A stretch of DNA of 21,932 bases, taken from the NCBI GenBank assembly GCA_002352285.1, contig DEIC01000041.1, positions 53,620-75,551 on the forward strand. Reading direction: 5' to 3'. Source of the DNA: Alphaproteobacteria bacterium UBA2784. Its GTDB lineage: Bacteria; Pseudomonadota; Alphaproteobacteria; Micropepsales; Micropepsaceae. Shown piece after piece: positions 14,704 to 21,166 of this stretch (positions within the stretch are counted from its first letter, which is position 1; every line of letters starts with the position of its first letter). The position numbers and the translations under genes are program-made. The notes under the pieces are model-generated. The model did not search any database and was not told the DNA's origin. It was given only the letters and a program-made list of their open reading frames with translations.

Positions 14704-16119
14704 ATGACGGCGATGGCGGGCGGCAAGACTCTCTATGACAAGATCTGGGACGCGCATCTGGTGCATGAGGCGCCGGGCGAGGCCCCGATCATCTATATCG
14801 ACCGCCATCTTGTGCATGAGGTGACAAGCCCGCAGGCTTTTGAAGGTCTGCGCATGGCCAGGCGCAAAGTGCGCGCACCGAAAGCAACCCTGGCCGTTGC
14901 CGATCACAACGTGCCCACGACCAATCGCGCGATGGGCATTGATGACCCTGAATCCGCATTGCAGGTCGCAACGCTGGAGCGCAATGCGGCTGAGTTCGGC
15001 ATCGAACATTTCGCGATGGATGATGTGCGCCAGGGCATCGTGCACATTGTCGGGCCAGAGCAGGGGCTCACCCAGCCGGGCATGACCATCGTTTGCGGCG
15101 ACAGCCATACGTCAACGCATGGCGCGTTCGGCGCGCTTGCCTTTGGCATTGGCACGAGTGAAGTCGAGCATGTGCTGGCGACGCAGACACTACAGATGCG
15201 CCGCGCCAAGAACATGCGCGTGACGGTTGAAGGCGTGACGGGTCCGGGTGTGACCGCAAAGGACATCGTGCTCGCCATCATCGGGCGGATCGGCACGGCG
15301 GGCGGTACGGGCCATGTGATCGAATATGCAGGCTCGGCCATTCGCGCGCTGTCGATGGAAGGCCGCATGACGGTCTGCAACATGTCAATCGAGGCAGGCG
15401 CGCGTGCAGGATTGATCGCACCGGATGACATTACTTTTGCCTATGTGCAGGGCCGTCCGAAATCGCCCAAGGGCGGCGCGTGGGACATGGCTGTCAATTA
15501 CTGGCGCACGCTTTTCAGCGATGACGATGCGCAGTTCGATTCCGAGATCCATCTTGATGCGGCGTCGATTGCGCCCAACGTCACCTGGGGCACAAGCCCG
15601 GAGGATGTGGTGGCGATTACCGGCGTCGTTCCTGATCCAGCGCAGGAGCGTGACGCCGGACGCCGTGCCGCGATGGAACGAAGCCTTGCCTATATGGGTC
15701 TTGCGCCCGGCACAAAGATGACCGACGTGAAAATCGACCGCGCCTTCATCGGCAGCTGCACCAATGGCCGCATCGAAGATCTGCGTGCGGCGGCGGCGAT
15801 TGCCAAGGGCCGCAAGGTCGCGGCCCATGTCGGCGCAATGGTTGTGCCCGGATCGGGACTGGTGAAGGAGCAGGCGGAGGCCGAGGGGCTTGACCGCATT
15901 TTCATCGAAGCCGGATTTGAATGGCGCGAGCCTGGATGCTCCATGTGTCTTGCGATGAATGCCGACAAGCTGGCCCCGCAGGAGCGCTGTGCGTCCACCT
16001 CCAACCGCAATTTTGAAGGCCGTCAGGGCCGCGGCGGGCGCACGCATCTCGTCAGCCCTGCCATGGCGGCGGCGGCGGCGATTGCCGGTCACTTTGTTGA
16101 CGTGCGCAGTTTCCGCTAG
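14704..16119 (+). CDS. leuC: 3-isopropylmalate dehydratase large subunit
   Basis: LeuC with LeuD isomerises 2-isopropylmalate to 3-isopropylmalate in leucine synthesis and carries a [4Fe-4S] cluster. The 471-residue product is the standard aconitase-superfamily length. Cluster cysteines are C352 (GSCTNGR), C412 and C415 (EPGCSMCLAMN). Other signatures are DRHLVHEVTSPQAFEGLR, CGDSHTSTHGAFGALAFGIGTSEVEHVLATQ and NRNFEGRQGRGGRTHL. The ATG at 14704 is preceded by GAAGG; a second ATG at 14713 is possible. Its stop overlaps the stop of the convergent membrane-protein gene. LeuD is not adjacent but lies 2.2 kb downstream. Confidence 0.98.
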   Translation: MTAMAGGKTLYDKIWDAHLVHEAPGEAPIIYIDRHLVHEVTSPQAFEGLRMARRKVRAPKATLAVADHNVPTTNRAMGIDDPESALQVATLERNAAEFGIEHFAMDDVRQGIVHIVGPEQGLTQPGMTIVCGDSHTSTHGAFGALAFGIGTSEVEHVLATQTLQMRRAKNMRVTVEGVTGPGVTAKDIVLAIIGRIGTAGGTGHVIEYAGSAIRALSMEGRMTVCNMSIEAGARAGLIAPDDITFAYVQGRPKSPKGGAWDMAVNYWRTLFSDDDAQFDSEIHLDAASIAPNVTWGTSPEDVVAITGVVPDPAQERDAGRRAAMERSLAYMGLAPGTKMTDVKIDRAFIGSCTNGRIEDLRAAAAIAKGRKVAAHVGAMVVPGSGLVKEQAEAEGLDRIFIEAGFEWREPGCSMCLAMNADKLAPQERCASTSNRNFEGRQGRGGRTHLVSPAMAAAAAIAGHFVDVRSFR

Positions 16120-16721
16120 TTCCGAAGTGCGAGCAGCAGCATCAGGAGTGAAATTGCGCCTGCCCAGGCGGCGATGACGCGCGGCGCGATGGGCTGAAGC
16201 GCGTGCAGCCAATGCATGATGCGGGTCAGCAAAGTTCCAGCGACAATCACGCCAAGGCCAAGCCCGGCCATCATGCCGACAGTGAAGGCCTCGCCTTCGG
16301 TCGCCGCCATGGCGATGGCAAATCCGGCGATGGCGCCTGCAATGCCCGCGCTCATGCGTGTGGGCGTCATGCCCAAAGCGGCGGCAGCGGCGACCAATGC
16401 AACGCCGGACGCTGCAAGGGGTGCCGCAGGAACGAAGAAGGCAGCAAAGCCGCCCAGAACGGCAAATAACGCGGCGGCAAAACTGCCGATCAGGCTTTCC
16501 TCGTGCGCCCCACGCGCAAGAAAGGCGGCAAGGGCCACAACACCCGCCCAGGCCAGCGGCGAGACATACACATGCAGCATTCCATCCCACCATGCCGTCG
16601 ATGTGCCGGTGATGGCGTGCGCATGCGCCACGCCCGCACAGCAGGCTGTGACGAGCGCGGCGATGAGGAGTGGGCGGGCGGGCCTAGAAAAGATGCGGCA
16701 GCTCCGGTGGATCGACGACAT
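16116..16721 (-). CDS. HupE-like membrane protein lacking metal-binding motifs
   Basis: A 201-residue membrane protein with an N-terminal signal-like segment (RPARPLLIAALVTACCAG, then VAHAHAITG) and about five further hydrophobic segments, ending in MLLLALRN. The overall layout (signal peptide, His-rich mature start, helix packing, length) parallels the hupE gene just upstream. Where HupE has HX5DH this protein reads H50-VYVSP-LAW, so Asp and second His are missing. The HGHAHGTE region is also not recognisable (AATEGEAF). The start is uncertain: ATG 16721 or 16727, both inside the 3' end of hupE, with no clear ribosome binding site. Assignment as a divergent HupE paralogue is an inference; it could be an unrelated membrane partner. 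Confidence 0.7.
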   Translation of the reverse strand: MSSIHRSCRIFSRPARPLLIAALVTACCAGVAHAHAITGTSTAWWDGMLHVYVSPLAWAGVVALAAFLARGAHEESLIGSFAAALFAVLGGFAAFFVPAAPLAASGVALVAAAAALGMTPTRMSAGIAGAIAGFAIAMAATEGEAFTVGMMAGLGLGVIVAGTLLTRIMHWLHALQPIAPRVIAAWAGAISLLMLLLALRN

Positions 16722-17319
16722 GGCCATACATGGCGAGCACAATCCACACGCCCATGGCCGCGATGGCAAGCCCGGCGACACGCAGAATGCTTTTGCCCGC
16801 AACCGACCCGATGGCCAGGCCAAACACGATGCCCGCCAGATGCAGCGCGCCGGTTGCCAGTACAAAGCCAGCAGCATAGGCGGCTGCGCTGGCGGCCTCG
16901 GGCAGTTCGGTGCCATGGGCATGGCCGTGGCAGATCGCAAAGACGGCGATGATGAGCAGCGCAACCGGGCGCGGCGCGCGCCAGGCTGCTGCAATCGCAA
17001 GGCCGAGGACGACGACAGAAAGCGCGATGCCGAGTTCAACATGCGGCAGGTCCACGCCATTGAGCGACAGGGCGCCGCCCACAACCATCATGAAGGGAAA
17101 GGCGACAGGCAACTGCCAGATCAGCGGCTTGCCAAGGAATGCGCCCCAGATGCCGACCGCGACCATGGCCAGCAGATGGTCCAGCCCGCCCAGCGGATGG
17201 GCGATGCCGGCCATGAAGCCACCCGCCGCACCCTCACCCGTGTGGGCGGAGGCAACGCCAGAGACTGCAATTATAAGGAGGGCGGCGGCTGCTGCCCTGC
17301 TGGCTGTTTGATTACGCAC
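16684..17319 (-). CDS. hupE: HupE/UreJ family metal (nickel/cobalt) permease
   Basis: HupE/UreJ proteins are secondary permeases best known for nickel or cobalt uptake near hydrogenase and urease genes. From GTG 17319 the product has 211 residues: a signal peptide (RNQTASRAAAAALLIIAVSG) cut before H26-TGEG, then about six helices. Both family signatures are visible: HPLGGLDH (41-48, the HX5DH motif) and HGHAHGTELP (131-140). The GTG is chosen because AGGAGG lies 5 bases before it; an upstream ATG (17337) would put that site inside the gene. No urease or hydrogenase gene is in this window, so the transported metal is unknown. It is overlapped at its end by the second membrane gene and is divergent from the HupE_UreJ_2 gene. 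Confidence 0.92.
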   Translation of the reverse strand: MRNQTASRAAAAALLIIAVSGVASAHTGEGAAGGFMAGIAHPLGGLDHLLAMVAVGIWGAFLGKPLIWQLPVAFPFMMVVGGALSLNGVDLPHVELGIALSVVVLGLAIAAAWRAPRPVALLIIAVFAICHGHAHGTELPEAASAAAYAAGFVLATGALHLAGIVFGLAIGSVAGKSILRVAGLAIAAMGVWIVLAMYGHVVDPPELPHLF

Positions 17320-17324
17320 GAAAT

Positions 17325-17330
17325 CCTCCT
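17325..17330 (-). promoter_or_regulatory. Shine-Dalgarno site deciding the hupE start
   Basis: A perfect AGGAGG on the minus strand sits 5 bases upstream of GTG 17319 and 4 bases downstream of the alternative ATG (17335-17337). It supports the GTG as the true start and a normal signal peptide length. Confidence 0.75.
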
Positions 17331-17458
17331 GATGCATATTTCTGGCGCCAAGCTGACTGGAAAGTGAAACGCAATCACTTGTGCATTCTGATGACAAGAT
17401 GGCATGTGGCGGTGCCGGGTCACAATCCGGCGACCATTTAATCCCGAAGGCCGTGGCG

Positions 17459-18307
17459 TTGGCTGTCACATCATCGTTCAAGAAGACGCTGCTTGCGGCA
17501 ATTGCGCTGGCATTAACCCTGTCCTTCGCAGGGCGCGCCACTGCGCACCCGCTCGATGAAGTGGTCATCTGCGATGGGGTTTCTGACATCTATCAATCGC
17601 CCGACCCGATGGCCGGCGGGATGGGCAGCGGCCTGGGCGGCGATGGTGTGCCGATGCCGCGCGGGTGCCGTGTGGTTGATGGCGCGCAGGCAAATCTTTC
17701 GGCGGCGCCGGCCGAAGAGCTGCCTTTCACGTTCGACATCGCGCTGGCAACGCTGGGCAAGTTCATCGTGCTCGGCTTTGAGCACATCGTGCCGGGCGGG
17801 ATAGATCACATCCTGTTCGTGGTGGCGCTGTTTCTTTCGGTCACGGCGCTGCGGCCGCTGCTGGTCCAGATTACGGCGTTCACTGTCGCCCATTCGCTCA
17901 CGCTGGCGCTGGCCGCTCTTGGGCTGATTGATCTTTCGCCCGAGATCATCAATCCGCTGATCCTTCTTACGATTGCCTTTGTCGGCTTCGAGAATGTGGT
18001 GCTGAAAAAGCCGCTGCGCTTCCGGCCCGCCATCATTTTCGGCTTTGGCCTGCTCCACGGCATCGGGTTTGCCAGCGGGCTTGCGGGTGTGGGTCTTTCC
18101 ACGGGGCCATTCCTGACGGCGCTCGTTGCGTTCAATGTTGGGGTAGAGCTTGGCCAGTTGGCCATTCTGCTCGCCAGCTGGGCGGCGCTGTCGTGGTTTC
18201 TGCCCTATCCCTGGTATCGCGAGCGGGTGGTCGTTCCGGTGTCGCTCCTCATCTCCATGCTCGCCATCTATTGGCTGACGGAGGGGATTTTTGCCGCCTT
18301 GACGTAA
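17459..18307 (+). CDS. HupE/UreJ_2-type membrane protein
   Basis: A member of the second HupE/UreJ group (HupE_UreJ_2), thought to be metal-linked membrane proteins of uncertain transport role. From TTG 17459 the protein has 282 residues: a signal peptide (FKKTLLAAIALALTLSFAG, cut after ATA before HPLDE), a periplasmic segment of about 55 residues with one Cys pair (C38, C70) and a Gly/Met-rich stretch, then about seven helices. Motifs include HIVPGGIDH (109-117), TAFTVAHSLTLALAALG, FGLLHGIGFA (H200) and NVGVELGQ (E230). The frame is open back to GTG 17381, and ATG 17399 is possible; I prefer 17459 because GAAGG lies 8 bases before it. leuD begins 44 bases after the stop, so leuD and leuB may share its transcript. 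Confidence 0.87.
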   Translation: MAVTSSFKKTLLAAIALALTLSFAGRATAHPLDEVVICDGVSDIYQSPDPMAGGMGSGLGGDGVPMPRGCRVVDGAQANLSAAPAEELPFTFDIALATLGKFIVLGFEHIVPGGIDHILFVVALFLSVTALRPLLVQITAFTVAHSLTLALAALGLIDLSPEIINPLILLTIAFVGFENVVLKKPLRFRPAIIFGFGLLHGIGFASGLAGVGLSTGPFLTALVAFNVGVELGQLAILLASWAALSWFLPYPWYRERVVVPVSLLISMLAIYWLTEGIFAALT

Positions 18308-18351
18308 GGGGGATGCTTGCGCCCGGCGCGGGAAAGCTGTTTCCTTCGCAC

Positions 18352-18957
18352 ATGCAAAAATTCGACAAACTGACGGCCGTTGCCGCCCCGCTGGAGATGA
18401 TCAATGTCGATACCGACATGATCATCCCCAAGCAGTTCCTGAAGACCATTGCGCGCTCGGGCCTTGGCAAGAACCTGTTTGACGAAATGCGCTATCTGCC
18501 CGACGGCAGCGAGAATCCCGATTTCGTGCTCAACAAGGCGGCATGGCGCAAGGCGGGCATTCTGGTGACGGGCGCCAATTTCGGCTGTGGCTCCAGCCGC
18601 GAGCATGCGCCATGGGCGCTGCTTGATTTCGGCATACGCTGCGTGATTGCGCCGTCCTTTGCCGACATTTTCTATAACAACTGTTTCAAGAACGGCATCC
18701 TCCCCATCATCCTGCCGCAGGAAGACGTGGACCGGCTGATGGATGATGCGCGGCGCGGCGCCAATGCCGTTGTCTCCATCGACCTTGCGGCGCAGGAAAT
18801 CCGCGGACCGGATGGCGGCATGATCCGCTTTGAAATCGATCCCTTCCGCAAGCAGTGTCTTTTGAACGGGTGGGACGATATCGGGCTCACCCTTCGCAAC
18901 GAAAAAGACATCACATCGTTTGAAGAAAAGCGCCGCCTCGCGCAGCCGTGGCTGTGA
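18352..18957 (+). CDS. leuD: 3-isopropylmalate dehydratase small subunit
   Basis: LeuD pairs with LeuC to make isopropylmalate isomerase. The 201-residue length is standard, starting MQKFDKLTAVAAPLEM. It carries the swivel-domain signature NVDTDMIIPKQFLK at about residues 20-35, GANFGCGSSREHAPWAL, and FADIFYNNCFKNGILPI. The reading frame extends upstream to 18193 inside the preceding gene, but the family start is at ATG 18352. leuB follows after 10 bases. It is separated from leuC by three HupE-type genes. Confidence 0.97.
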   Translation: MQKFDKLTAVAAPLEMINVDTDMIIPKQFLKTIARSGLGKNLFDEMRYLPDGSENPDFVLNKAAWRKAGILVTGANFGCGSSREHAPWALLDFGIRCVIAPSFADIFYNNCFKNGILPIILPQEDVDRLMDDARRGANAVVSIDLAAQEIRGPDGGMIRFEIDPFRKQCLLNGWDDIGLTLRNEKDITSFEEKRRLAQPWL

Positions 18958-18967
18958 GGCCCTTTCC

Positions 18968-20074
18968 ATGACCAAGCGCATTCTTATTCTGGCCGGTGAC
19001 GGCATCGGCCCTGAAGTGATGGCGGAAACGCGGCGCGTGATTGCGTGGTTCGCCAAGAACCGCGGCTTTGACGTGACGCTGGAAGATGATCTGGTCGGTG
19101 GTGCGTCGCTCGCCGCCTTCGGCGTGCCGATCACGGATGCGGCAATGGCGCGTGCGCATGCGGCTGATGCCGTACTGTTCGGCGCGGTAGGCGGGCCGCA
19201 ATGGGACGCGAACCCGTTCGACAAAAAGCCCGAGCGCGGCCTTCTGCGCCTGCGCAAAGAAATGCAGCTCTTTGCCAATCTGCGCCCCGCGATCTGTTTT
19301 CCGGCGCTGGTGGGCGCATCGTCGCTTAAGCCCGAAATCGTTTCCGGCCTCGATATTATGATCGTGCGAGAGCTGACGGGCGGGGTTTATTTTGGTGAGC
19401 CACGCGGCATCGAGAAGCTTGCCGATGGCAGCCGCAAGGCGGTGGACACGCAGCTTTATACGACCGAGGAAGTGCGGCGCATTGCGCGCGTGGCGTTTGA
19501 TCTGGCCGCCAGGCGCAAGGGCATTGTGCATTCCGCCGAAAAGTCGAACGTGATGCACACGGGCGTCTTGTGGCGCGAGGAAGTTACCCACATCCACAAA
19601 AGCGAATATCCGGGTGCCACGCTCCACCACATTCTGGCGGATAATTGCGCGATGCAGCTGTTGCGCAATCCCAAGCAGTTTGACGTGATCGTCACCGACA
19701 ATCTTTTTGGCGACATACTTTCCGATGAAGCGGCGATGCTGACCGGATCGCTGGGCATGTTGCCCTCTGCATCGCTGGGTGCGCGTGACCCCAAGACCGG
19801 GCGCGTGCCTGCACTCTATGAGCCGATCCATGGCAGCGCGCCCGACATTGCAGGCAAGGGGCTGGCCAATCCTGTGGCGGCGATCCTGTCGTTTGCCATG
19901 TGCTTGCGCTATTCCTTCGGGCGCGGCGCGGATGCGGACCTTCTGGAGCGCGCGGTCGCTGACGTGCTCGATCAGGGCTACCGCACAGCCGATATCATCG
20001 AGGCGGGGCGAACGCGCAGCTCCACCAGCCAGATGGGCACAGCCATTCTTGAGGCTCTGTCACGCGCCGCTTGA
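18968..20074 (+). CDS. leuB: 3-isopropylmalate dehydrogenase
   Basis: LeuB oxidises and decarboxylates 3-isopropylmalate with NAD to give 2-oxoisocaproate. The 368-residue protein shows LAGDGIGPEVM at the start, LRPAICFPALV, VRELTGGVYFGEPRG, the substrate loop with EKSNVM, DNLFGDILSDEAAML (metal-binding aspartates) and EPIHGSAPDIAGKGLANP. This set fits LeuB better than tartrate or isocitrate dehydrogenases. The ATG at 18968 is used; the frame continues upstream into leuD. A 69-base pyrimidine-rich gap leads to asd. Confidence 0.97.
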   Translation: MTKRILILAGDGIGPEVMAETRRVIAWFAKNRGFDVTLEDDLVGGASLAAFGVPITDAAMARAHAADAVLFGAVGGPQWDANPFDKKPERGLLRLRKEMQLFANLRPAICFPALVGASSLKPEIVSGLDIMIVRELTGGVYFGEPRGIEKLADGSRKAVDTQLYTTEEVRRIARVAFDLAARRKGIVHSAEKSNVMHTGVLWREEVTHIHKSEYPGATLHHILADNCAMQLLRNPKQFDVIVTDNLFGDILSDEAAMLTGSLGMLPSASLGARDPKTGRVPALYEPIHGSAPDIAGKGLANPVAAILSFAMCLRYSFGRGADADLLERAVADVLDQGYRTADIIEAGRTRSSTSQMGTAILEALSRAA

Positions 20075-20143
20075 AGCCCTGCCATCATCGCGGCACAATC
20101 TCCTGCTCTTTTCCTCCTCCCTCTCTCTTCATCTGGTTTTGCA

Positions 20144-21166
20144 ATGTCCTGGAAAGTGGCTGTCGTTGGCGCAACCGGCAATGTCGGTCGCGAAATGCTG
20201 AACATCCTTGCCGAGCGCGAGTTCCCGGCCAGCGAAGTCGTGGCGCTGGCGTCGCGCGCGTCGCTGGGCACGGAATGCATGTATGGAGAGATACGCCTCA
20301 AAGCCCAGGTGCTGGACCAGTATGATTTCCGTGGCACCGACATCGTGCTGATGAGCGCGGGCGGCACGGTTTCAGGCGAATGGTCGCCGAAGATTGCAGC
20401 GCAGGGCCCCGTCGTCATCGACAATTCGTCCAAGTGGCGCATGGACCCGGATGTGCCGCTGATCGTGCCGGAAGTGAACGGGCAGGCGCTGTCGCGCTAT
20501 GCCAAAAAGAACATCATCGCCAACCCGAACTGCTCCACCGCGCAGATGATGGTGGCGCTGAAGCCGCTGCATGACGCAGCCAAAATCAAGCGTGTTGTGG
20601 TCTCGACCTATCAATCGGTTTCGGGTGCGGGCCGCGACGGCATGGATGAGCTTTTCAACCAGACGCGCGCGATCTTTGTTGCTGATCCGGTTGAGAAGAA
20701 GAAATTCTCCAAGCAGATCGCCTTCAACCTCATTCCGCATATCGGCGACTTCCTGCCCGATGGCGGAACGGCGGAAGAGCAGAAGATGGTGGCCGAGACG
20801 CGCAAGATCCTCGATCCCGATATCGCGGTGCATGCGACCTGTGTGCGCGTGCCCGTGTTCGTGGGCCATTCGGAGTCGATCAATGTCGAGTTTGAAAGGC
20901 CGATCAGCGCCGCCCAGGCGAAATCCATCCTGCGCGAGGCGCCGGGCGTGATGGTGATCGACAAGCACGAGGACGGCGGCTACATCACGCCGGTTGAGTG
21001 CGTGGGCGAATACGCCACCTATGTGTCACGCATCCGCAAAGACCCGACGGTCGAACACGGGCTGGCGCTATGGTGCGTCAGCGACAATCTGCGCAAGGGC
21101 GCGGCGCTCAATGCCGTGCAGATCGCTGAAATCCTGATCGCACGTCACCTCAAGAAAGCCGCCTGA
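20144..21166 (+). CDS. asd: Aspartate-semialdehyde dehydrogenase
   Basis: Asd reduces aspartyl phosphate to aspartate semialdehyde with NADPH, the branch point to lysine/diaminopimelate, threonine and methionine. The 340-residue product has the NADP loop VGATGNVGREML (8-19), the catalytic Cys130 in NPNCSTAQM, the VVVSTYQSVSGAGRDGMDEL stretch, and HATCVRVPVFVGHSESINVEF with the acid/base histidine. It links with dapF in this window, since both serve diaminopimelate synthesis. The leader before the ATG is pyrimidine-rich with no clear Shine-Dalgarno site. The end overlaps convergent pdxY by 17 bases. Confidence 0.97.
   Translation: MSWKVAVVGATGNVGREMLNILAEREFPASEVVALASRASLGTECMYGEIRLKAQVLDQYDFRGTDIVLMSAGGTVSGEWSPKIAAQGPVVIDNSSKWRMDPDVPLIVPEVNGQALSRYAKKNIIANPNCSTAQMMVALKPLHDAAKIKRVVVSTYQSVSGAGRDGMDELFNQTRAIFVADPVEKKKFSKQIAFNLIPHIGDFLPDGGTAEEQKMVAETRKILDPDIAVHATCVRVPVFVGHSESINVEFERPISAAQAKSILREAPGVMVIDKHEDGGYITPVECVGEYATYVSRIRKDPTVEHGLALWCVSDNLRKGAALNAVQIAEILIARHLKKAA

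Noticed and set aside
15385..16593. A 402-codon open frame on the minus strand antisense to leuC
   Set aside because: It overlaps well-supported leuC across most of its length, has Arg/His/Cys-rich low-complexity composition and no domain; GC-rich codon bias leaves such antisense frames open.
16722..17084. N-terminal extension of the minus-strand HupE-like gene to 17084 (322 residues)
   Set aside because: The extension is fully inside hupE in another frame and has Ser/Arg/Pro-rich shadow composition, while a signal peptide starts naturally near 16721.
17338..17458. Possible cobalamin riboswitch or tRNA-like element upstream of the HupE_UreJ_2 gene (GCCGG-8-CCGGC hairpin followed by GACCA)
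   Set aside because: No B12-box-like sequence or multi-helix core is visible in the 139-base gap, the loop is 8 bases rather than the 7 of a tRNA T-loop, and no acceptor stem pairs with it.
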